Positions 1-10,456 are shown, counted from the stretch's first letter. The stretch: 64,000 nucleotides of DNA from Janthinobacterium sp. 64 (GCF_002813325.1 NZ_PHUG01000001.1:5828001-5892000), one strand, 5' to 3'. Numbers and translations are program-made. The notes: generated from the sequence alone by a model not told the origin.

Positions 1-1380
1 GGCCTTGCCGAATTCGCGGTTCTCGAAGTGCGCAGCGATGCTGGCCTGGCGCTCGACGATGACGCCGTTGACGTCCACCGTCAGGGCGCGGTTGATCCAG
101 CTTTGCGCGCCTTCCGACAGCGTCGACGCCAGCTTGCCGTCGAAACGCTTGGCGATGAAGCCGGCGCAGCGGCTGGCGATGTTCACGTACTTGCCGATCA
201 GGTCGCTGTTCACGCGGGCAACGAAGTCTTCGCCGTTGAAGTCCAGGTCTTCCACTTTCGAGTTCAGCTTGAAGGCGATGTAGTAGCGCAGCCATTCCGG
301 GTTCATGCCCAGGTCCAGGTAGCGCAGCGGCGAAATGCCCGTGCCGCGCGACTTCGACATTTTTTCATTGTTGACCGTCAGGAAGCCGTGGACGTTGACT
401 TTCAGTTTGTCGATCACCGGGTGATCGGCGAACTTCAGCATGGCGGGCCAGAACAGCAAATGGAAGGAGACGATGTCCTTGCCGATGAAGTGGATCTGTT
501 CCGTCGACGGGTCGTTCAGGAAGGCGTCGAAATCGATGCCTTTCTTGTCGCAATAGTTTTTCAGGCTGGCCAGGTAGCCGACGGGCGCGTCCATCCACAC
601 ATAGAAGAATTTACCTGGTGCATCAGGAATCGGGATGCCGAAGTAGGGCGCATCGCGCGAAATATCCCAGTCGGCCAGCTTTTCACCGGCTTCGCCCAGC
701 CATTCGCTGACCTTGTTGACCATTTCCGGCTGCAAGCGGCCTGGCGTATTCAGCCAATCTTTCAGGAATTCGAAGCAGCGCGGGTCGGACAGCTTGAAGA
801 AATACTGTTCCGACGGCTTCATCACGGGCGTCGCGTTGGTAAACACGGAGAACGGATTGACCAGGTCGGTTGGCTGGTAGGCCGCGCCGCACACTTCGCA
901 ATTGTCGCCGTACTGGTTCTTGGCGCCGCATTTCGGGCATTCGCCCTTGATGTTGCGGTCGGCCAGGAACATGCCCTTGACCGGGTCGAAGAAGCGGTCG
1001 ACGGTTTTCGTGACGATCAGGCCCGTATCGCGCAGCTTGCGGTAGATCGATTGCGACAGGTCGACGTTTTCCGGCGAATCGGTCGAATACCAGTTGTCGA
1101 AGGCGATATGGAAGCCATCGAGGTACTGGGCGCGGCCGGCGGCGATGTTGGCGACGAATTGCTGCGGCGTGATGCCTTCCTTTTCGGCGGCGATCATGAT
1201 GGGCGTGCCATGCGTATCGTCGGCGCCCACAAAGTGCACTTCACGGCCGGCTGCGCCATCGCGTTGCATTCGCTGGAACCGGACCCAGATATCGGCCTGG
1301 ATGTATTCCATGATGTGGCCAATGTGAAAAGCGGCGTTTGCGTAAGGCAGGGCAGTGGTGACGAACAGCTTGCGAGTCAT
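1..1380 (-). CDS. metG: Methionyl-tRNA synthetase, 3' end outside window
   Basis: Charges tRNA-Met with methionine in the cytoplasm. The minus strand is open from an ATG at 1380 to base 1 without a stop, giving 460 N-terminal residues; the C-terminal end lies beyond the window. The N-terminus starts [20 protein letters not shown] and contains the class I HIGH motif (FHIGHIMEY). A zinc knuckle with CPKC and CEVC pairs follows, and the second signature KMSKS ([10 protein letters not shown]) is present. It is divergent from apbC, with about 160 bases between the start codons, an arrangement known from other proteobacteria. Family assignment is certain; only the truncation by the window edge limits the call. 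Confidence 0.97.
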   Translation of the reverse strand, partial: MTRKLFVTTALPYANAAFHIGHIMEYIQADIWVRFQRMQRDGAAGREVHFVGADDTHGTPIMIAAEKEGITPQQFVANIAAGRAQYLDGFHIAFDNWYSTDSPENVDLSQSIYRKLRDTGLIVTKTVDRFFDPVKGMFLADRNIKGECPKCGAKNQYGDNCEVCGAAYQPTDLVNPFSVFTNATPVMKPSEQYFFKLSDPRCFEFLKDWLNTPGRLQPEMVNKVSEWLGEAGEKLADWDISRDAPYFGIPIPDAPGKFFYVWMDAPVGYLASLKNYCDKKGIDFDAFLNDPSTEQIHFIGKDIVSFHLLFWPAMLKFADHPVIDKLKVNVHGFLTVNNEKMSKSRGTGISPLRYLDLGMNPEWLRYYIAFKLNSKVEDLDFNGEDFVARVNSDLIGKYVNIASRCAGFIAKRFDGKLASTLSEGAQSWINRALTVDVNGVIVERQASIAAHFENREFGKA

Positions 1381-1540
1381 GATTGATGCACTTTTGGGAT
1401 GGATAATAGGACATTTTAACAGCGGAAAGGCAATATGAGCAGATGCTGCGCCGGCAAGTGATACTTTTGCCGCCATCGCGCCATGCAAATTTGCGCTAGA
1501 CTGCGCGTATTGCATATATGTAGTACACACGGAGATTGTC

Positions 1541-2629
1541 ATGAGCATCACAGTAGAAGACGTCAAGGCCGCGCTGGCCCAGGTTATTGATCCAAATACA
1601 CATAAAGATTTCGTTTCCAGTAAAACCGTCAAGAATCTGAAGGTCGATGGCAATGATATTTCCCTCGACATCGAGCTGGGCTACCCCGCCAAAAGCCAGA
1701 TCGACCTGATCCGCAAATCCGTGCTGGCCGCCCTGCGCGTGCTGCCGGGCGTGGGCAACGTCAGCGTGGGCGTGTCGTCGAAAATCATTTCGCACACGGT
1801 GCAGCGCGGCTTGAAGCCGATGAGCAACGTGAAAAACATCATTGCCGTCGCTTCCGGCAAGGGCGGCGTGGGTAAATCGACCACGGCCGTCAACCTGGCC
1901 CTGGCCCTGGCAGCCGAAGGCGCCACCGTCGGCATGCTCGACGCCGATATCTATGGTCCGTCGCAACCGATGATGCTGGGTGTCAAAGGCCAGCCAAAAA
2001 CGCTGGATGGCAAGAGCATGGAACCGATGGAAAACCACGGCCTGCAAGTGTCGTCGATCGGTTTCATGATCGATCCGGACGAGCCGATGGTGTGGCGCGG
2101 CCCGATGGTCACGCAAGCGTTGCAGCAATTGCTGGACCAGACCAACTGGCGCGACCTCGATTATCTGATCGTCGACATGCCGCCAGGCACGGGTGACATC
2201 CAGCTGACCCTGTCGCAGAAAGTGCCCGTCACGGGCGCCGTTATCGTCACGACGCCGCAGGACATCGCGCTGTTGGATGCGCGCAAGGGCTTGAAAATGT
2301 TCGAAAAGGTCGGCATTCCGATCCTCGGCGTGGTGGAAAACATGAGCACGCACATCTGCTCGAACTGCGGCCATGCGGAAGAAATCTTCGGCGCCGGCGG
2401 CGGCGCGAAGATGTGCGCGGACTTCGGCGTGGAATTCCTCGGCGCCTTGCCGCTGACCATGGCGATCCGCCAGCAGACGGATTCGGGTACGCCCACCGTC
2501 GTGGCCGAGCCCGATGGCCCCATCGCCGTGATCTACAAGCAGATCGCCCGCACCATCGCGATCAAGGTGGCGGAAAAGGCGAAGGACATGACCAGCAAGT
2601 TCCCGTCGATCGTCATCAAGAACGATTGA
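1541..2629 (+). CDS. apbC: Mrp/ApbC family iron-sulfur cluster carrier ATPase
   Basis: P-loop ATPase that carries and delivers Fe-S clusters in the cytoplasm. The 362 residues begin with a MIP18/DUF59-like segment (about 1-85), followed by the ParA/Mrp ATPase domain. The deviant Walker [10 protein letters not shown] lies at 105-113, the [10 protein letters not shown] segment follows, and the CSNC pair near residue 272 would bind the bridging cluster at the dimer interface. GGAG lies a few bases before the ATG (acggagattgtcatg). It is divergent from metG. Length and domain order match typical ApbC proteins. No operon partner follows closely. Confidence 0.95.
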   Translation: MSITVEDVKAALAQVIDPNTHKDFVSSKTVKNLKVDGNDISLDIELGYPAKSQIDLIRKSVLAALRVLPGVGNVSVGVSSKIISHTVQRGLKPMSNVKNIIAVASGKGGVGKSTTAVNLALALAAEGATVGMLDADIYGPSQPMMLGVKGQPKTLDGKSMEPMENHGLQVSSIGFMIDPDEPMVWRGPMVTQALQQLLDQTNWRDLDYLIVDMPPGTGDIQLTLSQKVPVTGAVIVTTPQDIALLDARKGLKMFEKVGIPILGVVENMSTHICSNCGHAEEIFGAGGGAKMCADFGVEFLGALPLTMAIRQQTDSGTPTVVAEPDGPIAVIYKQIARTIAIKVAEKAKDMTSKFPSIVIKND

Positions 2630-2640
2630 TGATCGGCCAT

Positions 2641-2653
2641 GGGGTCAGACCCC
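2641..2653. repeat. Short near-palindrome ggggtcagacccc
   Basis: A 13-base imperfect palindrome 11 bases after the apbC stop. The same core appears as a longer inverted repeat at 48898-48924. Both are intergenic and close to a gene end, which suggests a dispersed palindromic repeat family. There is no T-run, so a terminator role is not supported. Confidence 0.5.
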
Positions 2654-2730
2654 AGCAGCTCCCCTGCGCCATGGTCGCCAGGAATATGGTTTCATGCAGT
2701 CTGTGTTGTTATTAAACAAGAGGAGACATC

Positions 2731-3138
2731 ATGCAATTGAGCACCGTATTCCTGCGCCAGGCCGCAGGCCTGGTCGCCGGCAGCCTGCTGGCCGCCAGCG
2801 CGTTCGCCCAATCCGTATCCTTCGTCGAGCCAGTCGATGGCGCGACGGTGACCAGTCCGTTCAAGGTGAAATTTGCCGTCAGCGGCATGGACGTCAAGCC
2901 GGCCGGTGACATGACGGCCAAGACGGGCCACCATCATCTGCTCATCAATATGGGGCCGATGAAGGCGGGCGAGATGATACCCATGGATGACAAGCATTTG
3001 CATTTCGGCAAAGGACAAACGGAAACGGACGTCACCTTGCCGCCGGGCCAGTACACGCTCACCATGCAGTTCGCCAATGGCGCGCACCAGTCATATGGTC
3101 CGGAGTTGAGCAAAAGCATCAAGGTGACGGTCAAGTAA
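2731..3138 (+). CDS. Secreted DUF4399-family protein
   Basis: A 135-residue protein with an N-terminal signal peptide ending near SAFAQ (about residue 27). The mature part contains FVEPVDGATVTSPFKVKFAV and a histidine-rich TGHHHLLIN segment, followed by H-rich DDKHLHFGKGQTE, all typical of the DUF4399 family of small periplasmic proteins. The start is supported by gaggag just upstream of the ATG (aagaggagacatcatg). The conserved histidines hint at metal binding, but the function of the family is not established. It is monocistronic, with a terminator right after it. Confidence 0.85.
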   Translation: MQLSTVFLRQAAGLVAGSLLAASAFAQSVSFVEPVDGATVTSPFKVKFAVSGMDVKPAGDMTAKTGHHHLLINMGPMKAGEMIPMDDKHLHFGKGQTETDVTLPPGQYTLTMQFANGAHQSYGPELSKSIKVTVK

Positions 3139-3161
3139 GTCAGGCAGATTGTCTGTTGCGG

Positions 3162-3198
3162 CAAAGGCCGGGTTCCAGCGATGGAGTCTGGCCTTTTT
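3162..3198 (+). terminator. Intrinsic terminator after the DUF4399 gene
   Basis: Inverted repeat aaaggcc (3163-3169) and ggccttt (3190-3196) with a further ccag/ctgg pairing inside, followed by a T-run. It lies about 25 bases after the stop of the DUF4399 gene. Confidence 0.7.
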
Positions 3199-3276
3199 CA
3201 TATTGTTGTCTCTTGTCATCATCGCGTCATATGGTTGGCGTATGCTGGCCGGTGGCCTAACTTTTGATGAGCGGAT

Positions 3277-4959
3277 ATGACGAAACATTTCTCCCTTTCC
3301 CGGCAACTGGCACAGGCGCTGCTGCTGGTCGCTGGCGTGGCGGCGTGCCAGGCGCATGCTGCCAAGGCGCTTCCTGCTGCTGCCTCTGCGGCGCAGCCGA
3401 AACTGGTCGTGGTGCTGGTGGTCGATGGCTTGCCGCAGGAACAGGTGACGCGCTACCGCGAGCAGTTCGGCCAAGGCGGTTTCCGCCGCCTGCTGGAGCA
3501 GGGCGCGTGGTTCAGCGACGCGCACCAGGCGCACGGCATCACGGTCACCGCCATCGGCCACTCGGCCGTGCTGTCGGGTGCCTATCCTTACCAGCATGGC
3601 GTGATCGGCAATAACTGGATCGATCCCGTCACGAAAAAATCCGTGTACTGCACCGAAGACGGCAATTTCCATTACATCGGCGAAGCAACACAGCCCGACG
3701 ACGGCACGGCGCCGACCAAGCTGCGCGTGAGTACCCTGGGCGACGAGCTGCGCTATGCCACGGGCGACAAGTCCAAGGTCGTCACCGTGTCGGGCAAGGA
3801 CCGCGGCGCCATCCTGCTGGCCGGGAAAACGGGCACGGCCTATATGTACATGGAAAAGACGGGCAATTTCGCCAGCAGCACCTACTATATGCAGCAGCAT
3901 CCGCAATGGGTGCAGCGCTACCAGGCGACCAAACCGCAGGATCGCTACTATGGCAAGAGCTGGACGCCGCTGCTGGCCGATGCCGCCTATGCGCGCGACG
4001 CCCGTGATGATCTGGTGGCGGCCAAGCCGGGCACGCGCAACACCTTCCCGTTTGCCTACTACAGCGACAGCGGTAAGCTCGATGGCGAGTACTACAGCCG
4101 CCTGAAATCCGGTCCCTTCCTCGATGAGCTGACCCTGGAATTTGCCCGCGCCGCCATCGATGGCGAAAACCTGGGCCGCAACCCGGCCGGCGTGCCCGAT
4201 ATCCTGGGCGTGAGCCTGTCCGCGCACGACTATGTGAACCACGCCTACGGCCCGGAAAGCAAGATGTCGCACGACCACCTGCAGCGCCTGGACCGCATGC
4301 TGGCCGGCTTCTTTCTTGATCTCGATAAAAAAGTCGGCATGGACAACGTGCTGGTGGTGCTGACGGCTGACCATGGCTTTGCCAACGTGCCGGAATTTGC
4401 CGAAACGCGCGGCTTCTCGGCCAAACGCATCGATGGCGCCAAACTGGTCGATGGCTTGAACCAGCACCTGGCAACAAGCCTGGGTATCGACAAGCTGGTG
4501 ACGACGTCGTCGCTGCCGAATATCTATCTCGATTACGCGCTGGCGGAAAAGAGCGGCATCCATCGCGCTGCCCTGGAAGATGCGGCGGCCCGCTTCCTGC
4601 TGCAGCAGGACGGTCTGGCGCAAGTCTACACGCGCACGCAGATGGAAGCGGGGGCGGTGGCCACGCGCATGGACACCCTGATGCGCCGTGCCTGGAACCG
4701 CCAGCTGTCGGGCGACCTGATGGTCGTCACCAAGCCGGCCTGGTACTTCGGCAAGGGCAGCGGCGGCACGTCGCACGGCACGCCGTACACGTATGACACC
4801 AACGTGCCGCTGATGGTCTTCGGCCCCCGCTGGATCAAGCCGGGCGCCTATGGCCAGTACGTGGAAGTGGTCGACATCGCGCCGACCCTCGCCCACCTGC
4901 TGCGCATACGCCAGCCGTCGGCGTCAGAGGGGCGGGTGTTGACGGAGGCGGTGCGCTAA
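3277..4959 (+). CDS. Exported alkaline-phosphatase-superfamily hydrolase (NPP/PafA-like)
   Basis: A 560-residue member of the alkaline phosphatase superfamily, probably a phosphomonoesterase or phosphodiesterase acting in the cell envelope. The N-terminus is a signal peptide with a plausible lipobox (VAAC, Cys24). The metal-binding Asp is D50 in VLVVDGLP. The nucleophile is most likely T91 in the segment TVTAIGHS, with AYPYQHGVIGNNW following as in nucleotide pyrophosphatases. Later metal ligands are visible in LTADHGF and in TSHGTPYTYD near the C-terminus. The substrate cannot be read from the sequence. It is a single gene, with convergent palindromic repeats after its stop. Confidence 0.85.
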   Translation: MTKHFSLSRQLAQALLLVAGVAACQAHAAKALPAAASAAQPKLVVVLVVDGLPQEQVTRYREQFGQGGFRRLLEQGAWFSDAHQAHGITVTAIGHSAVLSGAYPYQHGVIGNNWIDPVTKKSVYCTEDGNFHYIGEATQPDDGTAPTKLRVSTLGDELRYATGDKSKVVTVSGKDRGAILLAGKTGTAYMYMEKTGNFASSTYYMQQHPQWVQRYQATKPQDRYYGKSWTPLLADAAYARDARDDLVAAKPGTRNTFPFAYYSDSGKLDGEYYSRLKSGPFLDELTLEFARAAIDGENLGRNPAGVPDILGVSLSAHDYVNHAYGPESKMSHDHLQRLDRMLAGFFLDLDKKVGMDNVLVVLTADHGFANVPEFAETRGFSAKRIDGAKLVDGLNQHLATSLGIDKLVTTSSLPNIYLDYALAEKSGIHRAALEDAAARFLLQQDGLAQVYTRTQMEAGAVATRMDTLMRRAWNRQLSGDLMVVTKPAWYFGKGSGGTSHGTPYTYDTNVPLMVFGPRWIKPGAYGQYVEVVDIAPTLAHLLRIRQPSASEGRVLTEAVR

Positions 4960-4979
4960 CGATGTTGGCTTGTGGTGTT

Positions 4980-5079
4980 GTCGGCTTACGCGCTGCGCGC
5001 TAAGCCGACCTACATTGGCCTTGTGGTGGGCATAGAGCGTAGGTCGGATTAGCGGGGCAAAGCCCCGCGTAATCCGACA
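4980..5079. repeat. Two palindromic intergenic repeats (REP-like)
   Basis: Two imperfect palindromes: gtcggcttacgcg...taagccgacctac at 4980-5013 and gtaggtcggatt...aatccgac at 5039-5078. They share the GTAGGTCGG terminus with the elements at 11500, 21842 and 21976 in this window. They separate the convergent phosphatase and phospholipase-D genes. The function is unknown; they may be REP-type elements or act as bidirectional RNA hairpins. Confidence 0.75.
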
Positions 5080-5098
5080 ACAGTGTTGGCAAAACAGC

Positions 5099-6664
5099 TT
5101 ACAGCAGCCAGTCTATCGGCAGCACCGATAAAATCGCCACCCCCATGCGCTTCCACACGCTGGTGCCCGGTTCCGTGTCGTAGCGCGTGGTGGCGCCGTT
5201 GGCGTCGCGGGCGAGCCAGTACAGCGCGCCGTCGTCGCCCAGCAGCACCTGGTAGGCGCGCTGCGGGATCGTGGTGCGCATGGCCTGGCCCAGCTGGCTG
5301 GCCAGCGCGGGGCTGTCGATGACGAGGCCCATTTCCGTATTCAACTCGATCGAGCGCGGATCGAAATTGAACGAGCCGACAAAGATGCGCCGGTCATCGA
5401 CGGCAAAGGTCTTCGCATGCAGGCTCGATGCGGAGCTGCCCAGATGGCCCGGCTGCGCGCGCGCATCGTCCCGTTCCCACGAGCGGCGCGATTCATACAG
5501 CAGCACGCCCGCTTCCAGCAGCGGTTTTCGCCACTTCGCATAGCCGGCATGCACGGCCGCCACGTCGGTCGCTTCCAGTGCATTCGTCAGGATGCGCACG
5601 CCCACGCCTTTTTTCGTCAGGTCGGCAAAGGCTTGCGTGCCCGATTTGCCGGGCACAAAATACGGCGACACCAGGTCGACTTCCTTTTCCGGCACGCCCA
5701 GCAGGTTTTGCAGGTTTTCCGCCACGCCCGTGCCGGGCCTGGCCTTGTCCAGCACCTTGGCCGGGTCGTCGCTGACCATGCGCGTGCGCGCCCATTCGAA
5801 GGGCAGGGTGCGTTCCATCATCTGCTTGACGAAGGGCGAGGTGCGCAGTGCCTGTACGTATTCCTCGGCCGCCCTGGTATCGTCGATGCGGTCCGCCTCG
5901 GCGGCGATGGTGGCCGCGTCGCCCTCGACGGGGCGGGTCAGCAGCAGGCTGGCGGGGTAGGCCGAGGCGCTGTTCCAGTAGCGGTCGAAATCGTGCGAGA
6001 CGTCGTCGACGACGGGGCCGACGGCCAGCACGTCAAGGTCGGCGAACAGCACGTCGCCGGCCGCGCCAAAATATTCGTCGCCCACGTTGCGCCCGCCGAC
6101 GATGGTGGCCTGGTTATCGGCCGTGAACGATTTGTTGTGCATGCGCCGGTTGAGGCGGGAAAAATCCGTGGCAAAGGCCAGCGCGCGCGGTGAGCGGGGC
6201 ACGAAGGGATTGAACAGGCGGATTTCCAGATTCCGCTGCTTGCCCAGCATGGTCAAGGTCTGGTCCAGCCCCGCCGTGTTGTTATCGTCGAGCAGCAGGC
6301 GCACGCGCACGCCCCGTTCGGCCGCCTGGCGCAGGGCGTCGAACAGCAGGGTGCCCGTGATGTCCTTGTGCCAGATGTAGTACTGCACGTCCAGGCTGCG
6401 CTGGGCGGCGGCGGCCAGCAGGGCGCGCGCGGCAAAGGCGTCGCGCCCATCGGCCAGCGGGTAAATGCCGGACACGCCCGGATGCTGCGCCACCATGGGC
6501 GCGATGGCCTCGGCCAGTTGGGTGTGCTTTGTGTCGGCCATGACGGTCGACGCGCTGCGGCCTTCCAGCGAAGGCAGTGAAGCGCAGCCGGCAAGGACGG
6601 CGGACAGCAGCAGGGGCAGCAGCAGCCTGGTGGCGCTGCGGAAGGGAAGTGCTTGGGCGGGCAT
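5099..6664 (-). CDS. Phospholipase D-family lipoprotein (cardiolipin-synthase-like)
   Basis: A 521-residue protein with two HKD motifs, the duplicated active site of the phospholipase D superfamily. The first is H176-N-K178 in MHNKSFTADNQATIVGG; the second is HAKTFAVDDRRIFVGSFNFD towards the C-terminus. The N-terminus is a lipoprotein signal with lipobox LAGC (Cys27), so the enzyme is probably anchored in the envelope. The layout resembles ClsC/YmdC-type cardiolipin synthases, but substrate choice between phosphatidyl transfer and hydrolysis cannot be told. It stands alone between convergent repeats and lysA. Confidence 0.88.
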   Translation of the reverse strand: MPAQALPFRSATRLLLPLLLSAVLAGCASLPSLEGRSASTVMADTKHTQLAEAIAPMVAQHPGVSGIYPLADGRDAFAARALLAAAAQRSLDVQYYIWHKDITGTLLFDALRQAAERGVRVRLLLDDNNTAGLDQTLTMLGKQRNLEIRLFNPFVPRSPRALAFATDFSRLNRRMHNKSFTADNQATIVGGRNVGDEYFGAAGDVLFADLDVLAVGPVVDDVSHDFDRYWNSASAYPASLLLTRPVEGDAATIAAEADRIDDTRAAEEYVQALRTSPFVKQMMERTLPFEWARTRMVSDDPAKVLDKARPGTGVAENLQNLLGVPEKEVDLVSPYFVPGKSGTQAFADLTKKGVGVRILTNALEATDVAAVHAGYAKWRKPLLEAGVLLYESRRSWERDDARAQPGHLGSSASSLHAKTFAVDDRRIFVGSFNFDPRSIELNTEMGLVIDSPALASQLGQAMRTTIPQRAYQVLLGDDGALYWLARDANGATTRYDTEPGTSVWKRMGVAILSVLPIDWLL

Positions 6665-6727
6665 GGCAGGCTTTCATCGAGTTGCCCCGATGTTAGCAGA
6701 TGCGCATGCCCGCACGCGGGCGCGGTG

Positions 6728-7966
6728 TTACAGTTGTTCCAGCGCGATCAGCTCGGCCACCGTCTGGCGGCGGCGGATCAGCCGCGAAGCATCTCCATCG
6801 ACCAGGTATTCGGCCGCATGGGGGCGGCTGTTGTAGTTCGACGACATCGACGCGCCATATGCGCCCGCGCCTTCGAAGACAACGTAGTCGCCCACCTGCG
6901 CTGCGGGTAACAAACGGGTTTCCACCACGCCGCCATCGCGCTGGGTAAACACGTCGCCCGATTCGCACAGGGGGCCGCCGACCACGGTGGCGCGCTGCGT
7001 GTTCAGTGTCCGGCCGTCATGCGCGATGACCGACATTGCATGGTAGCTGCCGTACATGGCGGGGCGCATCAGTTCATTGAAACCCGTGTCGAGCAGGGTG
7101 AAGTGATTGCCGCCCATTTGCTTGGTGGCGCGCACTTCGGCCACCAGCAGGCCCGCATCGGCCACGAGGAAGCGTCCCGGTTCGATTTCCAGGTGCACGG
7201 CGTGGCCCAGGTGCGCCTCGATCTGCTTGCGCGCCGCATCCCACAGCTGGAAGTAGTGGTCCGTATCGACCGGCTGCTCGCCGTCGCGGTAAGGCACGGA
7301 CAGGCCGCCGCCCGTGGAAATGGCTTCGATATCGTGGCCCATGTTCTTGACCAGGTCGACCATGGTGCCGCAGACGGTTTCCAGGTGGCTGTAGTCGACG
7401 CCCGAGCCGATGTGCATGTGCAGGCCGACCAGGTGCAGGCCATGCGCGCGGATGACGGCCAGCGCCTCCGGCAGCTCTTCGTGCCAGATGCCATGCTTGC
7501 TGTTTTCGCCGCCCGTATTGGTCTTGTTGCTGTGGCCGTGGCCATAGCCAGGATTAATGCGCAGCCAGACGCGGTGGCCGGGCGACACGGGGCCCAGCTG
7601 GCGCAGCATGTCGACGGAGCCGCAATTGACTTCGATCTTCGCTGCCGCCACGCGCGCCAGGGTAGGGCGGTCGAACAGGTCGCAGGTGAACACCAGGCCG
7701 GCGGCGCCGTTCGTTTGCGCCGGCGTAAAGCCCGCCTGCAGCGCGCGTTCGATCTCGCCCAGCGAGACGGCGTCCACGTGCACGCCCGCTTCACGCATCA
7801 GGGTGAGCAGGTGGATGTTCGAATTGGCCTTTTGCGCGAAGCGCACGGTGTCGAACTGCGCCAGCTGCGCCACGCGGGCGCGGATGGTGGCCGCGTCATA
7901 CACCCACAGGGGCGTGCCGTGTTCCTGGGCGAGTTGGGCGAGGGTCTGGTCGTTGACGGGCTTCAT
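6728..7966 (-). CDS. lysA: Diaminopimelate decarboxylase
   Basis: Final step of lysine synthesis: PLP-dependent decarboxylation of meso-diaminopimelate. The 412 residues form an alanine-racemase-fold barrel with the PLP lysine K46 in FAQKANSN, the HIGSGVDY segment, the GGGLSVPY phosphate-binding glycine loop, and the substrate-side cysteine in GGPLCESGDVF. Length is normal for the family. It is divergent from a LysR-family gene whose translation start lies 95 bases away, the classical lysA-lysR arrangement. That predicts activation by LysR when lysine is short. Related PLP decarboxylases for ornithine or arginine are less likely given this context. Confidence 0.92.
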   Translation of the reverse strand: MKPVNDQTLAQLAQEHGTPLWVYDAATIRARVAQLAQFDTVRFAQKANSNIHLLTLMREAGVHVDAVSLGEIERALQAGFTPAQTNGAAGLVFTCDLFDRPTLARVAAAKIEVNCGSVDMLRQLGPVSPGHRVWLRINPGYGHGHSNKTNTGGENSKHGIWHEELPEALAVIRAHGLHLVGLHMHIGSGVDYSHLETVCGTMVDLVKNMGHDIEAISTGGGLSVPYRDGEQPVDTDHYFQLWDAARKQIEAHLGHAVHLEIEPGRFLVADAGLLVAEVRATKQMGGNHFTLLDTGFNELMRPAMYGSYHAMSVIAHDGRTLNTQRATVVGGPLCESGDVFTQRDGGVVETRLLPAAQVGDYVVFEGAGAYGASMSSNYNSRPHAAEYLVDGDASRLIRRRQTVAELIALEQL

Positions 7967-8061
7967 CGTGTGCTTTCGGTGGAATGAGGAGGTAGCGCAT
8001 GATGGCTGATTGTGCTTCGACTATAAAATATCTATTTAGGCCTACCTTATTCATTTATGAT
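7967..8061. promoter_or_regulatory. lysA-lysR divergent control region
   Basis: The 95 bases between the divergent lysA and lysR starts are A+T-rich in the middle (ataaaatatctatttaggcctaccttattcat). They contain T-N11-A type spacing expected for a LysR-type operator, as well as room for two back-to-back promoters. Exact promoter boxes are not clear by eye. Confidence 0.5.
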
Positions 8062-8979
8062 ATGACCATGACTATCTCCCTGCGCCATATCGAGGTCTTT
8101 CGCGCCATCATGACGACGGGCAGCGTGACGGCCGCCGCCGCCATGCTGCACACGTCGCAGCCCACCGTCAGCCGCGAGCTGGCGCGCCTCGAACACTTGA
8201 CGGGCTTGACCCTGTTCGAGCGCGAGCGGGGGCGGCTGCGTCCGACGGCGCAGGCGCTGCAGCTGTTCGAGGAAGTGCAGCGCGCGTATTTCGGCCTGGA
8301 GCGCATCGTCAGCACGGCGGCAGCCTTGCGCCAGTTCGACCAGGGCCAGTTGTCGATCGCCTGCCTGCCCGTGTTTTCCCAGTCGCTGCTGCCGCAGGCG
8401 TGCAAGCGCTTCGTCGCCGATTTTCCCAAGGTGAGCATCAGCATCACGCCGCAGGAGTCGCCGCTGCTGGAAGAGTGGCTGTCGGCGCAGCGCCACGACA
8501 TCGGCCTGACGGAAGTGGGCAATGCGCCACCTGGCACCGCGCTCGATACCTTGATGTCCGTCGACGAGGTGTGCGTGCTGCCCGACGGCCATGCGCTCGC
8601 CGGCAAGGCGGTGCTGCAGCCGGCGGACTTCGCGGGCCAGCCTTTCATCAGCCTGGCCGCCGTCGACCCCTACCGCCAGCAGATCGACGCCATCTTCGCG
8701 CAGGCCGGCGTGGAGCGGCGCATGGCGCTCGACACGCACAGCGCCGCTTCCGTCTGCGCCATGGTGCGCGAAGGCGTGGGGCTGGCCATCGTCAATCCGC
8801 TCACGGCCCTCGATTATGCGGGGCAGGGCTTGCAGATACGCCGCTTTGCCGTGTCCTTGCCGTTCACGGTGAATCTCGTGAAACCTTTGCACCGCCCCCT
8901 GTCGCAACTGGTCGCCCTGTTCGAGCAGGCGCTGCATGCGCAGGCGGACGAGGTGAAAAGGCGCTTGCTGCAGCTGTGA
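8062..8979 (+). CDS. lysR: LysR-family transcriptional regulator, likely activator of lysA
   Basis: LysR-type regulator of about 305 residues. The N-terminal winged helix contains [20 protein letters not shown] and the recognition part [14 protein letters not shown]; the rest is the periplasmic-binding-like effector domain. The frame is open from 7999, but that would put the operator region inside the gene. The ATG at 8062 (or 8068) just before [10 protein letters not shown] fits the family N-terminus better. Its divergent position against lysA argues that it senses lysine or diaminopimelate and activates lysA. This role is inferred from context and from E. coli LysR. Confidence 0.85.
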   Translation: MTMTISLRHIEVFRAIMTTGSVTAAAAMLHTSQPTVSRELARLEHLTGLTLFERERGRLRPTAQALQLFEEVQRAYFGLERIVSTAAALRQFDQGQLSIACLPVFSQSLLPQACKRFVADFPKVSISITPQESPLLEEWLSAQRHDIGLTEVGNAPPGTALDTLMSVDEVCVLPDGHALAGKAVLQPADFAGQPFISLAAVDPYRQQIDAIFAQAGVERRMALDTHSAASVCAMVREGVGLAIVNPLTALDYAGQGLQIRRFAVSLPFTVNLVKPLHRPLSQLVALFEQALHAQADEVKRRLLQL

Positions 8980-9049
8980 CGACGCTTGTGGAGCGGCGGC
9001 GGTCAACAGAGTAAAATGGCGTTTTACTTATTCAAGCCTGATTACCTCG

Positions 9050-10456
9050 ATGACCACAACCGCTACTCCCGTCCGTACCCGTTTCGCTCCCAGCCCGACC
9101 GGCTATCTGCACCTGGGCGGCGCCCGCACCGCTTTATACAGCTGGGCGTATGCCCGCCACTTCGGCGGCACCTTCGTGCTGCGCATCGAAGACACGGACG
9201 TGGAGCGTTCCACGCCGGAAGCCGTGCAAGCCATCATCGAAGGCATGAAGTGGCTGGGCCTGGACCACGACGAAGGCCCGTTCTACCAGATGCAGCGCAT
9301 GGACCGCTACCGCGAAGTGGTGGCGCAGATGCTGGCTGAAGGTACGGCATATCACTGCTACTCGTCGCCGGAAGAAGTCGAAGCGATGCGCGAGCGCATG
9401 CGCGCCGCCGGCGAAAAGCCCCGCTACGACGGCACCTGGCGCCCGGAGCCGGGCAAGACCCTGCCGGCCATTCCTGCCGACCGCAAGCCCGTCGTGCGCT
9501 TCAAGAATCCGCTCGATGGCGACGTGACGTGGGACGACGTGGTCAAGGGCACGATCACGATTTCGAACCGCGAGCTGGACGACCTGGTGATCGCGCGTCC
9601 GGACGGCACGCCAACGTACAACTTCTGCGTGGCCGTCGACGACTGGGACATGCAGATCACCCACGTGATCCGCGGCGATGACCACGTCAACAACACCCCG
9701 CGCCAGATCAACATCCTGCGCGCCATCGGCGCACCGCTGCCGCTGTACGGCCACCTGCCGATGATTCTGGGGGCGGACGGCGAAAAGCTGTCGAAGCGCC
9801 ACGGCGCCGTCAGCGTGATGGATTACCCGGCGCAGGGCTTCCTGCCCGAAGCGATGCTGAACTACCTGGCGCGCCTGGGCTGGAGCCATGGCGACGACGA
9901 GGTGTTCTCGACCGAGCAGTTCTGCGAGTGGTTCAATCTGAATCACCTGTCGAAATCGGCGGCCCAGTTCAACAATGAAAAACTGGCCTGGCTGAACAAC
10001 CACTATATCAAGCAGGCCGACAACACGCGCCTGGCCGACCTGGCGCGTCCGCAAATGGCCGCCGCCGGCGCCGTCTTCGAAGGCGCGCCGGACCTGGCGC
10101 AAGTGCTGGGCATGATGAAAGAGCGCGCCAATACCATCAATGAGCTGGCGGCCGCCTCGATGCTGTTCTTCCGCGCGCCGCAGCCGGAAGCGGAACTGGC
10201 AGCGCAGCACATTACGGATGCCATCAAGCCCGTGCTGGCGCAGTTTGCCGAGCGCATCGCCACGGTGGAGTGGAGCAAGGAAGCCGTGGCCGCCATGATC
10301 AAGGAAGTGCTGGCCGCCAACACCATCAAGATGCCGCTGCTGGCCATGCCTTTGCGTTTGATTCTGACGGGCCAGTTGCAGACCCCGGCCATCGACCAGG
10401 TGGTGGTGATCTTCGGCCGCGAGACCGTGCTGGCGCGCCTGGCAAAGTGGCTGTAA
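9050..10456 (+). CDS. gltX: Glutamyl-tRNA synthetase
   Basis: Attaches glutamate to tRNA-Glu. A 468-residue class I synthetase: the HIGH-equivalent is in [20 protein letters not shown], with the GxRxE-type catalytic region RIEDTD shortly after. The KMSKS-equivalent is [11 protein letters not shown] near residue 245. The C-terminal helical anticodon-binding domain is complete. The gene lies directly upstream of a cluster of tRNA-Ala and tRNA-Glu genes, so enzyme and substrate are neighbours. Whether it also charges tRNA-Gln cannot be decided from this window. Confidence 0.97.
   Translation: MTTTATPVRTRFAPSPTGYLHLGGARTALYSWAYARHFGGTFVLRIEDTDVERSTPEAVQAIIEGMKWLGLDHDEGPFYQMQRMDRYREVVAQMLAEGTAYHCYSSPEEVEAMRERMRAAGEKPRYDGTWRPEPGKTLPAIPADRKPVVRFKNPLDGDVTWDDVVKGTITISNRELDDLVIARPDGTPTYNFCVAVDDWDMQITHVIRGDDHVNNTPRQINILRAIGAPLPLYGHLPMILGADGEKLSKRHGAVSVMDYPAQGFLPEAMLNYLARLGWSHGDDEVFSTEQFCEWFNLNHLSKSAAQFNNEKLAWLNNHYIKQADNTRLADLARPQMAAAGAVFEGAPDLAQVLGMMKERANTINELAAASMLFFRAPQPEAELAAQHITDAIKPVLAQFAERIATVEWSKEAVAAMIKEVLAANTIKMPLLAMPLRLILTGQLQTPAIDQVVVIFGRETVLARLAKWL

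Noticed and set aside
28..1386. Long plus-strand frame of 452 codons
   Set aside because: It is the antisense shadow of metG; its residues show no family motif and are the valine/histidine/arginine-rich kind produced opposite GC-rich genes.
7999..8061. Upstream in-frame start for lysR at 7999
   Set aside because: It would add 21 residues unlike any LysR N-terminus and overlap the operator region; the ATG at 8062 fits the family.
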